From: Methanoregulaceae archaeon UXB-2016
Lineage (GTDB): Archaea > Halobacteriota > Methanomicrobia > Methanomicrobiales > Methanospirillaceae
Direction of reading: 5' to 3'
DNA: 64,000 bases
Assembly (NCBI GenBank): GCA_004332335.1
Contig: SISS01000002.1
Span: 16,962 to 80,961 of the forward strand
Below, in pieces: positions 47,918-55,347 of the stretch. The notes under the pieces were generated by a model. The model had not been told where the DNA came from and made no database searches. It saw only the letters and a program-made list of their open reading frames with translations. The position numbers and the translations under genes were made by a program. The first letter of the stretch is position 1; each line of letters opens with the position of its first letter.

Positions 47918-48829
47918 TCAGGCCCGGGGCCGCCCGGTCTCAAAAGGGAGCTGGATCCGGCGCAACCGGGCGAGGTCGAGGCACTCGCGCCGGACCGGGT
48001 CGAAGGCCGGGTCGTCGAAGAGGTCGGCCGGCCCGACCAGCCGCCCGGCCGTGACCTGGAAGCCGAGGCAGCAGCTGCGGGGCAGCCCGTCGCCGGCCCC
48101 GCCGAAGGCATCGCAGACCGCGACCGGAAGGAGCACGCCGTTCGGGTCCACGAGCGGGGTCATGGCGGCCCGGAGCCACTCCCCCGTGGCCGGCCGGCCG
48201 GCTCCGCCGGTCCGACCGAGCAGGACCGAGCCGCCCTGAGCGGGAGACGAGGTGACGGCCACGCTCCCGCCCGAGGGCATAAGGACACGGGCGATGGCCC
48301 GGCCCTGCTCATGGAGCGCTGAAATAAGCGAATAGGTCCCGGCCGGCGTTCGGAACCGATCCCCCCCGAGGTCGAAGACGAACCCTTCCCGCATGGCCGG
48401 GTCGGTCGCAAGGCGAGAGGTGGTGAAGGGATCGGCCAGGGTCCGGCAGAGCAGCGGCGTCCAGGCCCCCGGGCCTGCCCGGTCGGCCATGAAGACCAGG
48501 AGGCCCCCGCCCGCCTCATCGAGCTCGAGCGTCGCGATGCTCGCCTCGGCAGGACTATCGGCGCTCTCAAGCCCCAGTTCGCAGCCGACCGCACGCGCCC
48601 CGTCGAGCGTCTCCTTCACGAGCCGATGGATGGTCGCGTCCTCTCCGCTCTCGTGCACCGCCAGGAGGACGATCGTGCTGCCGCACCGGGTCACGAACGC
48701 GTCGGTCAGCAGCCCCCCCTTCTCGTCCTTCAGGCGGCGGGCCGCCTCCTCCAGGACCCGGGGATGGGCCCGGCCCCGGCCCGGAAAGGTGCCGAGGTCG
48801 GCCGAGGCGGCCGTGACCGTGCCGCTCAT
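47918..48829 (-). CDS. Degenerate relative of archaeal fructose-1,6-bisphosphate aldolase/phosphatase
   Basis: A 303-residue protein related to the archaeal bifunctional FBP aldolase/phosphatase (usually about 370 residues). Shared segments are ADLGTFPGRGRAHP (usual ADIGxxxGHxxxHP), VFMADRAGPGAW, LADPFTTSRLATDPAM and the highly conserved GRLVGPADLFDDPAF. Key residues are changed: the metal pair in THVGDD is TRCGST here, the GQDLLSD stretch is missing, and the YVGKDDP segment carrying the Schiff-base Lys, Tyr and metal Asp residues is absent. It therefore probably lacks the standard activity. Its ATG overlaps the FBPase stop (ATGA), so it is co-translated with two enzymes of the same pathway step. 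Confidence 0.78.
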   Translation of the reverse strand: MSGTVTAASADLGTFPGRGRAHPRVLEEAARRLKDEKGGLLTDAFVTRCGSTIVLLAVHESGEDATIHRLVKETLDGARAVGCELGLESADSPAEASIATLELDEAGGGLLVFMADRAGPGAWTPLLCRTLADPFTTSRLATDPAMREGFVFDLGGDRFRTPAGTYSLISALHEQGRAIARVLMPSGGSVAVTSSPAQGGSVLLGRTGGAGRPATGEWLRAAMTPLVDPNGVLLPVAVCDAFGGAGDGLPRSCCLGFQVTAGRLVGPADLFDDPAFDPVRRECLDLARLRRIQLPFETGRPRA

Positions 48830-49713
48830 CGGCAGACGTCGGTGAGCCGACAGATCACGGAGCGGCTGCCGATATAGATCGGGACCTTCTGGTGGATCCG
48901 CTCGGGCTGGACCTCGAGCAGAAGCCGTTCGCCGTCCGTGCATGTGCCGCCCGCGTCCTGGGCGATGAAGCCCATCGGGTTCGCCTCGAAGAGGAGGCGG
49001 AGTTTCCCCTCCTTGCCCGGCATGCAGGGGTAGCAGTAGACCCCGCCGTAGGTGAGGATCTGGTGGAAGTCCGCGACGAACGCGCCCGAGTACCGGAGCT
49101 TGCCGCCGCCGTCCTCGAGCCCGCAGATGAAGTCGCGGTGGTTGTCCGGCCAGGACGGCTTCGCGCCGCCCGAGCCGTAGAGTTTCCCCTCGGGCATCTG
49201 GACGCTCTCCTTCAGGAGGAGGTACTCGCCGCTCTCGTCCTGCGCGAAGATCTGGACGCCCTCGCCGACGGTCAGGGTCAGCGTGGTCATCGGACCGTAG
49301 AGCAGGTAGAACGCTGCCTTCAGCCGCTCGCCGGGCTGGAGGACCGGGCCGTCGAAGACCCCCACGATCGTGCCGACCGCGAGGTTCACCTTGACGAGCG
49401 AGGAGCCGTCCAGGGGATCCATCACGACCCCCAGGCTGCCGCGAGCGTGGGGGAAGCGGTTGACCTCCTCCTGCTCCTCCGAGGCGAGCTCGGCCACGAG
49501 CCCGGACTCCCCGATCACCCGGGTCAGATGCCGGTCGGCCCAGACGTCCATGGCGGCCTGCTCCTCGCCCGAGGTGTTCTCGGTTCCGACGTAGGCCTGG
49601 TTCGTGATGAACGCGGCCCGGATCGGTGCGGCCTGATCGGCGATCAGGACGACCAGGTCCTTCAGGTCTTCCGACGCGCTCGTCCGGTCCAGGTACTCGC
49701 GGAGTGTGACCAT
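48826..49713 (-). CDS. fbp: Fructose-1,6-bisphosphatase class I
   Basis: A 295-residue class I FBPase. The metal-binding signature is VVMDPLDGSSLVKVNLAVG near residue 90, with SEEQEEVN upstream supplying acidic ligands and YSGAFVADFHQILTYGGVY later. The C-terminal FEANPMGFIAQDAGG is typical. It removes the C1 phosphate of fructose 1,6-bisphosphate in gluconeogenesis. The start at 49713 lies 7 nt downstream of the aldolase stop. The usual N-terminal AMP-binding extension is short, so allosteric control may differ from enterobacterial enzymes. Confidence 0.93.
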   Translation of the reverse strand: MVTLREYLDRTSASEDLKDLVVLIADQAAPIRAAFITNQAYVGTENTSGEEQAAMDVWADRHLTRVIGESGLVAELASEEQEEVNRFPHARGSLGVVMDPLDGSSLVKVNLAVGTIVGVFDGPVLQPGERLKAAFYLLYGPMTTLTLTVGEGVQIFAQDESGEYLLLKESVQMPEGKLYGSGGAKPSWPDNHRDFICGLEDGGGKLRYSGAFVADFHQILTYGGVYCYPCMPGKEGKLRLLFEANPMGFIAQDAGGTCTDGERLLLEVQPERIHQKVPIYIGSRSVICRLTDVCR

Positions 49714-49720
49714 GGTCGCC

Positions 49721-50647
49721 TCACTGGCCCGGCTCGTCGAGGAGTGCGACCGCTTCGTCGACGGTCTTCCCCTCGACCGTGATGGCGTAGATCGCGTTAC
49801 ACATCCCGACCGCGGCGCGGAGCGACTTCTGGTGGATGTTCCGGCCGGTCGCGTTGCCGGCCGCACAGCCTGTGTGGACCTGGTCGTAGAGGCCCTGGAG
49901 GAACTTCTTCGCATCCGTGGAGGAGCCGCCGGCGCAGACGACCTTGGTCCGGCCCGCAGCCCGGGTTGCCTGGCAGAGCAGCCCGGCCGGGTCGGCGCCC
50001 TCCTTCTTGGGTGCGTTCACCTTGACGAAGTCCGCGCCGAGTGCGGCGGCCACGCCGGCCGCTCCGGCGATCAGGTTCGGGTCCTTCTCGTCCTTGACCG
50101 CGGCGCCGCGCGGGTAGATCCAGAGCACGACGAGCAGCCCCTCGTTGTGCGCCTCGCTGATCACCTCGGCCGCCTCGCGGAGCATCTGGGCCTCGAAGTT
50201 CGAGCCGAGGTAGAGGGTATAGCCGACGGCCGCGATCTTCAGGCCTGAGCGGTCGCGGAACTTCGCCACCTGCTTGACCGTCCAGAGCGCGCCCGAGAAC
50301 GGGTCCTGCTGCGCGGTCTTCACGAGGTGGGTCTTGGAGTTGAGCTTGACCAGGTACGGCACCTTCGGGTAGTCCATGCCGTACCGGGCGATCAGGCCGA
50401 GCTGGGTCGCAAAGACCCCGATTCGGGCCTGGTCTGCGATCCGAAAGAGGTGCTCGGGGTCGGCGTCGTCCTCGTGGATCCCTTCGCCGTAGAAGTCGTC
50501 GTTCAGGTGTTCGATCTTCTGGTCCCCGGCAAAGAGCATCAGCCGTCCGCTGTCGTGGGTGATCAGCCGGTAGTTTTCGATATAGGTCTTGCGTGCCTTT
50601 GCGGGGACGTCGCAGGGTACGAAGACCGGGGCTCTCTTCTCAGCCAT
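49721..50647 (-). CDS. Class I fructose-bisphosphate aldolase (DhnA type)
   Basis: A 308-residue archaeal-type class I aldolase. Features are RLMLFAGDQKIEHLNDDF near the N-terminus, VPYLVKLNSKTHLV, LLVVLWIYPRG, the strand GADFVKVNAPK that carries the likely Schiff-base Lys, and KVVCAGGSSTDAKKFLQGL for phosphate binding. It heads the three-gene gluconeogenic operon aldolase-FBPase-FBPA/P-like. A TATA-like GAATTATTAATG at about 50683-50672 on the minus strand is about 30 nt from the ATG, suggesting a nearly leaderless message. Confidence 0.9.
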   Translation of the reverse strand: MAEKRAPVFVPCDVPAKARKTYIENYRLITHDSGRLMLFAGDQKIEHLNDDFYGEGIHEDDADPEHLFRIADQARIGVFATQLGLIARYGMDYPKVPYLVKLNSKTHLVKTAQQDPFSGALWTVKQVAKFRDRSGLKIAAVGYTLYLGSNFEAQMLREAAEVISEAHNEGLLVVLWIYPRGAAVKDEKDPNLIAGAAGVAAALGADFVKVNAPKKEGADPAGLLCQATRAAGRTKVVCAGGSSTDAKKFLQGLYDQVHTGCAAGNATGRNIHQKSLRAAVGMCNAIYAITVEGKTVDEAVALLDEPGQ

Positions 50648-50972
50648 GATTACCAGTAGTATCAGAAGCATTAATAATTCGCTGCCGGCTGTCTGCGTTG
50701 TGCCCGGCAGACTGCAGGCCGCCTTGGGCGCGATCCCGAATAGGCGACGAATGACTGGGAGGAGGGATCTTCCCCCGTCCTCGACAGGTCCGGCATCGCC
50801 CCTCAGGCTTAGAATATGGACCCGCAGGGAACCGTGACTGTGAAAAGCCGTCCGGAATTGAGTTCCGTTTCACCATGCCGGGCGTAATCGGTGCGCCGTA
50901 AGGGCCCGGCTGCGGCTCGGCTGGGCGGGCGACGGAGAATGATTCAAAAAAGGGGGTATTTCGCTGTGCGGC
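50648..50972. other. 325-bp region between the aldolase and Hsp20-like genes
   Basis: Contains the aldolase promoter at its left end and, at its right end, a run of six Ts on the minus strand (plus-strand AAAAAA at 50946-50951) that could end the hsp20 transcript. The GC-rich middle (about 50710-50930) has no credible coding frame; GGAGGAGGGATC-like repeats and a GGTGCGCC palindrome were seen but no recognised RNA. Confidence 0.3.
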
Positions 50973-51410
50973 TCAGGTCGATGCGGCGGCCGTCTCGGCC
51001 TCGCCCGGATGCGTGTCGAGCACGACCTCGAGGATCCCGTGCTTGAGCCGGGTCCGGACCGAGCCGAGGTCGCAGGGGGGAAGCGGCGCCGCCGTGTGGT
51101 ACCGGCGACCGTCCTCCTCGGCAAAGATCTGGAGGGTGCGGCCGGTCATCCCCATCCGGATGTTCTCGGGCGCAATCCCGGGGACCTCGGTCACGATCAC
51201 GACCTTGTCCTCGATCGTCGAGACCTCGGGCACCTGTTCGATCACCTCGGGGGTGGCATCGGCCTCGGGTCCGTAAAAGACCTTGAACCCGATCGCGACC
51301 GGCATCCTCGTCTGCCCCACCGCCTGCTGGCTCTCCATGAGGCGCCCGACCAGCTCGCGGACGAGCGCCTCGATCTCCTTCTCGTTGCTGTCGTGTGCGT
51401 GGGTGCTCAT
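50973..51410 (-). CDS. Hsp20/alpha-crystallin-like small chaperone
   Basis: A 145-residue protein with an alpha-crystallin-like domain. The C-terminal half shows IEDKVVIVTEVPGIAPENI, a strand GRTLQIFAEEDGRRYH, LPPCDLGSVRTRLKHGILEVVL and a short tail, the expected sHsp pattern, though the A-x-x-x-n-G-v-L motif reads RLKHGILEVV and the final IxI is missing. The N-terminal helix EIEALVRELVGRLMES replaces the usual flexible arm. It follows cdc48 by 13 nt on the same strand, so a holdase and an unfoldase appear to be co-expressed. I chose the ATG at 51410. Confidence 0.78.
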   Translation of the reverse strand: MSTHAHDSNEKEIEALVRELVGRLMESQQAVGQTRMPVAIGFKVFYGPEADATPEVIEQVPEVSTIEDKVVIVTEVPGIAPENIRMGMTGRTLQIFAEEDGRRYHTAAPLPPCDLGSVRTRLKHGILEVVLDTHPGEAETAAAST

Positions 51411-51423
51411 GGTGGTGTTCTCG

Positions 51424-53844
51424 TTATATGGTATCCAGCTGTTCCCTGAGGGCCGCGGTCTGCTTGCGGAGGGCGGCAAAGTCCTTCTTTCGGGAGAAGA
51501 CCGCCTTCCGAAGCGCCTCGGCCTGCTGTCGCTGCTCGTTCTCGGGGCCGACCCCCATGGTCGCGAGCTCGGCCCTGCGAACCACGGCCGTCGCCTCCTC
51601 GAGGGCCGAGCGCTGCTCCTGGGAGTATGTCATCTCCCAGGCCTGGCGTTCGGCGGCCTCGAGCGCATCTCGGTCGAGCGAGCCTTTCACCCTCTCAAGC
51701 GCGGCGTCGAAGTGGGCCTTGGTGAGGCGGATGTTCGCGGCCGCGTCGGCGCGCTCCTGATCTGTCTTTTCGCCCATGACCGAGATAAACTCGCGCATCG
51801 CGGCCAGTTTCGCCTCGCGCACGAGCGCCTCGATGTCCGCGCCGACGAAGCCCTCGGTCCGCGCGACCAGGTCCTCGACCTTGACGTCCTCGGCGAGCAG
51901 GTCGCTGGCCCGCCCGAGGTAGACCTCGAAGATCTTCCTCCGTCCCTCCTCGTCGGGCGGGGGCACGTAGACGTGCCTATCGAGCCGCCCGGGGCGGAGG
52001 AGGGCCGTATCGATCATGTCGGGCCGGTTGGTCGCGGCGAGCACGACCACGTTCTTGAGCTCCTCGAGTCCGTCGAGCTCGGTCAGGATCTGGCTGACCA
52101 CTGACTCGGTCACGTGGCTCGAGCCCGTGTACGAGCCCCGGACCGGGACGAGCGCGTCGACCTCGTCGAAGAAGATGATCGCGGGCGCGGCCTGCCGGGC
52201 CCGGCGGAAGATGTCGCGCACGCCCTTCTCCGATTCCCCGACCCACTTCGAGAGGAGCTCGGGGCCCTTGATCGAGATGAAGTTCGAGTCCGACTCGTTC
52301 GCGACGGCCTTCGCGAGCAGGGTCTTGCCCGTGCCGGGCGGGCCGAAGAGCAGGATCCCCTTCGGGGCCGCGGTCCGGAGCCGCTCGAAGACGTCGGCGT
52401 ACTTGAGCGGCCACTCGACCGTCTCCTGGAGTTCGGCCTTGACCTCCTCGAGGCCGCCGACATCGGCCCACGTCACGTCCGGGACCTCGACGAGCACCTC
52501 GCGCATGCCCGAGGGCTCGACGAATCTGCGGGCGTCCGTGAAGTCCTCGTCCGTGACCTCGAGCTGGTCGAGGACCTCGGCCGGGATCTCCTCGTCGGCC
52601 TTGACCGAGGGTATCACACGGCGGAGGGCGTGCATCGCGGCCTCCTTCACGAGGAGGGAGATGTCGGCGCCGACGAAGCCGTGCGTGGTCGCGGCGTAGT
52701 CGCGGACCCGGTTGTTCTCCTGGATGTCCTTCGAGAGCGGCACGCCGCGGGTGTGGATCTTGAAGATCTCCTCGCGGCCCTTCGTGTCGGGGATGCCGAT
52801 CTCGATCTCGCGGTCGAACCGTCCGCCGCGACGGAGTGCCGGGTCGATCGCATCGGGGATGTTGGTCGCGCCGATCACGACGACCTGTCCTCTCCCCTTG
52901 AGCCCGTCCATCAGCGCGAGCAGCTGCGCGACCACGCGCCGCTCGACCTCGCCCTTCGTGTCCTCGCGCTTGGGTGCGATCGCGTCGAGCTCGTCGATGA
53001 AGATGATCGCGGGCGCGTTCTCGGTCGCCTCCTCGAAGACCTGCCGGAGGTTCCCCTCGGACTCCCCGTAGTACTTGGACATGATCTCGGGGCCCGAGAT
53101 CGTCAGGAAGTGGGCGTCGACCTCGTTCGCGACGGCCTTTGCGATCAGGGTCTTGCCCGTGCCGGGGGGACCGTAGAGGAGCACGCCCTTCGGCGGCGTG
53201 ATCCCGAGCCGCTCGAAGATCTCGGGATGGCGCAGGGGCAGCTCGATCATCTCGCGGACCTGCTCGAGCTCGCGGCCGAGCCCGCCGATGTCCTCGTAGT
53301 GGACGTCGGTCCGCTCTCCCTTCTCTTCGTCTCCCTTCGGCTCGTAGGGCGTCTCCTTCAACTCGATCACGGTCTCGTCCGAGACGATCGCGACCCCCTT
53401 CGGGGTGACCTTCGTGATCACGAAGGTGAGCGGGTTGCCGATCACGTCGACGCGGAGGGCCTGCCCCTCCATCACGGACCGGCCCGTGAGGAGGCGCTTG
53501 AGGTACTGCTCGCCTCCGACGAGCCGGATCGCCTGGGTCGGCTGGATCGTGACTTTCTTCGCGACGGCGGCCTGGACCTTCCGAATCCGGACCTGCTCGT
53601 CAACGCCCGTTCCGGCGTTGCCGCGGGTGCTGCCGTCGATCCGAAGGATCGATCTCCCCATGTCCTCGGGAAAGCCCGGCCAGACGATCGCGTTCGCTTT
53701 GCGTTTGCCCACTACCTCGATGACGTCGCCCGAGACGAGCCCGAGCGCACGCATCGCGTCCATGCTCACGCGGGCGATGCCGCGGCCGGCATCCTCGCGT
53801 GCGGCCTCCTTGACCGTGACATTCAGATAATTGTCTTCCGCCAT
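51424..53844 (-). CDS. AAA+ ATPase Cdc48/VAT
   Basis: An 806-residue CDC48-family unfoldase. The N-domain (about 1-185) has [19 protein letters not shown] and is followed by two AAA modules. D1: Walker [19 protein letters not shown] near residue 222, Walker [16 protein letters not shown]2: Walker [19 protein letters not shown] near 495, Walker [16 protein letters not shown], arginine-finger region [12 protein letters not shown]. It unfolds proteins and can feed the 20S proteasome. A TATA box ATTATATATAG near 53903-53893 (minus) drives it, and CAGAGGATGAG precedes the ATG at 53844. Confidence 0.96.
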   Translation of the reverse strand: MAEDNYLNVTVKEAAREDAGRGIARVSMDAMRALGLVSGDVIEVVGKRKANAIVWPGFPEDMGRSILRIDGSTRGNAGTGVDEQVRIRKVQAAVAKKVTIQPTQAIRLVGGEQYLKRLLTGRSVMEGQALRVDVIGNPLTFVITKVTPKGVAIVSDETVIELKETPYEPKGDEEKGERTDVHYEDIGGLGRELEQVREMIELPLRHPEIFERLGITPPKGVLLYGPPGTGKTLIAKAVANEVDAHFLTISGPEIMSKYYGESEGNLRQVFEEATENAPAIIFIDELDAIAPKREDTKGEVERRVVAQLLALMDGLKGRGQVVVIGATNIPDAIDPALRRGGRFDREIEIGIPDTKGREEIFKIHTRGVPLSKDIQENNRVRDYAATTHGFVGADISLLVKEAAMHALRRVIPSVKADEEIPAEVLDQLEVTDEDFTDARRFVEPSGMREVLVEVPDVTWADVGGLEEVKAELQETVEWPLKYADVFERLRTAAPKGILLFGPPGTGKTLLAKAVANESDSNFISIKGPELLSKWVGESEKGVRDIFRRARQAAPAIIFFDEVDALVPVRGSYTGSSHVTESVVSQILTELDGLEELKNVVVLAATNRPDMIDTALLRPGRLDRHVYVPPPDEEGRRKIFEVYLGRASDLLAEDVKVEDLVARTEGFVGADIEALVREAKLAAMREFISVMGEKTDQERADAAANIRLTKAHFDAALERVKGSLDRDALEAAERQAWEMTYSQEQRSALEEATAVVRRAELATMGVGPENEQRQQAEALRKAVFSRKKDFAALRKQTAALREQLDTI

Positions 53845-54279
53845 ACTCATCCTCTGTGAATAGGTAAGATTCACCTAAAGTTAGTGTTCTATACTATATA
53901 TAATTTCCCTAAACGCTCTTTCCGTCGTCACGCCCTCACAGGGGGTCACTATCGGCGCAGTAAAGAAAAAGATGTCGGTAAAAACCTCCGGTGCAGCGAC
54001 CCGGCGATTTCGGCAGGATACGGTTCTGAGGGGCGGTACCGTGGTAGATATGCCCGATCGCGAGGCTGTTCATGCCAGGGGAGGCAGGGTCTCCCCGTCC
54101 GAGACGAGAGCCGAAGCGGCCGGGAGCCGGATGGCACGGGGTCGGCGCCACTGCGGATCGGAAGCCGACGGACTCGGACGAGTCACGTCCACGTCCGGGA
54201 ATATCGCGCCGACAATGGCCGCGACGCCATGGCAGCTCGGGCTGCGAAAGACACCTGGCCGACCGCGGGAGGCCGGCCC
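53845..54279. other. 435-bp region between cdc48 and the 5-FCL gene; structured, no credible ORF
   Basis: The left 60 bp hold the cdc48 promoter. The remaining GC-rich part contains several inverted repeats that could form an RNA: GGGGAG/CTCCCC at 54078-54096, GTCGGC/GCCGAC at about 54154-54182, and GACTCG/CGAGTC at about 54166-54180. No frame has plausible protein composition, and I see none of the universally conserved sequences of RNase P RNA or 7S RNA. Confidence 0.35.
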
Positions 54280-54849
54280 TCAGCCGGTATCGCACCGGAT
54301 CGGCCCGTCCTCGGTCACGATCCAGTCCATCCGGACGTCGAACGCATCGGCCGGAACCCGGTCGAGCTCCTGGCAGGCGAGCGCGATCCCGCACTTCAGG
54401 CCGATCGGGTGGACCTCGAGGAACCGGTCGTAGTACCCGGCTCCGTACCCGAGACGGTTGCCGGCCCGGTCGAATCCCAGCATGGGCACGACCACGGCCT
54501 CGATCTCGGACGACTCGACCGGAAGCTCGTGCCCGATCGGCTCGGGGACGCCGAACGTGGACGGGACGAGCACGGACGGGTCCTCGAGGTAGGAGAGGCG
54601 GAGGGTCCGGGTCTTGCGTTCGATGATGGGGACCACGAGCCGGACGTCCCGGTCGAGAAATGCACGGATCAGGCCCGCCGTGTCGACCTCGTTCGGTTTC
54701 GAGGCGTAGACCATCACGGTCTGATGGCCGTCCAGGAGCGAGAGGGCGTGGGAGGCGATCCGAAGGCTCCTCTCGGCGAGGTTCGGCGGGTGCATGCACA
54801 ACCTTGTGGCGCGGACCCGTTCCCGCAACAGCTGCTTCGAACCCTCCAT
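54280..54849 (-). CDS. 5-formyltetrahydrofolate cyclo-ligase
   Basis: A 189-residue 5-FCL family protein. Conserved segments are VMVYASKPNEVDTAGLIRAF, LVVPIIERKTRTLRL, a short variable region, and the substrate loop VVVPMLGFDRAGNRLGYGAG followed by YYDRFLEV. It converts 5-formyl-THF to 5,10-methenyl-THF with ATP, salvaging a side product of serine hydroxymethyltransferase. With glyA, folD and folP at 5.8-8.7 kb it argues for folate rather than only methanopterin use. Start at 54849 (MEGSKQLL) is the best of several Met codons. Confidence 0.88.
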   Translation of the reverse strand: MEGSKQLLRERVRATRLCMHPPNLAERSLRIASHALSLLDGHQTVMVYASKPNEVDTAGLIRAFLDRDVRLVVPIIERKTRTLRLSYLEDPSVLVPSTFGVPEPIGHELPVESSEIEAVVVPMLGFDRAGNRLGYGAGYYDRFLEVHPIGLKCGIALACQELDRVPADAFDVRMDWIVTEDGPIRCDTG

Positions 54850-55347
54850 GTACTCTGAAGTGGTTGCCCGTCGGCGCGATAAAGGCTCCCGCATTGCTGA
54901 TTGGAGATGAGATCACCTCGGAGGCCACACCCTGTCAGATCTTTACCGAGATGGGCGGTCGCCGTGGTGCCACACGGCGGCGCGGTCGATCTCGATCAGG
55001 GCTCTGCTTTCTCCGGCCCAGGCCCGCCCGATGACAGCCGGAGCCTCCTGCTCCCTGAAGGGATTCAGACGGTCGTCGTCACCTCGATCCCAGATTGTGC
55101 GGGTCATTCCCGGTTTTCCTTCTCAGGGGGATCGGACCCGTGCCGTCCTCCTCCGGGCGGACCGCCGAATCTCATCGGCGAGACGGTTGATCTCGCCAAT
55201 CCGCCATCGTTTCTCCAAAACGCCCGATATCCGTGGATAATTGGCCGGGCAGTTCTGTTCATATTTCCATGAATTGGCGCTTACGATGAACTGATATACT
55301 GATGGAGACAAGAAAACAGAATTACAGGCTTTCTTCTGGTGTTTATT
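54850..55347. other. 498-bp divergent region before the acs operon
   Basis: On the minus strand a 54-residue frame at 54943-55107 (MTRTIWDRGDDDRLNPFREQ start) has protein-like composition and an AGAAGGA site about 9 nt upstream; the frame before it ends at 55123 with a basic stretch (EIRRSARRRTARVRSP), so two small linked genes are possible. On the plus strand, GATATACTG near 55290-55298 is the best TATA candidate for acsB; the acsB ATG has no strong ribosome binding site. Confidence 0.35.
54943..55107 (-). CDS. Possible small protein, 54 residues
   Basis: The frame starts MTRTIWDRGDDDRLNPFREQ and continues with PAVIGRAWAGESRALIEIDR before ending GDRPSR. Composition and GC-rich third positions fit a gene, and AGAAGGA precedes the ATG by about 9 nt. 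It lies between 5-FCL and acsB. I recognise no family; without homologues it may also be chance in high-GC DNA. Confidence 0.35.
   Translation of the reverse strand: MTRTIWDRGDDDRLNPFREQEAPAVIGRAWAGESRALIEIDRAAVWHHGDRPSR

Noticed and set aside
53940..54279. RNase P RNA or signal recognition particle RNA
   Set aside because: The conserved sequences expected (for example GGAAAGTCC with ACAGAA, or GGAAGGGAGCA) are not present on either strand.
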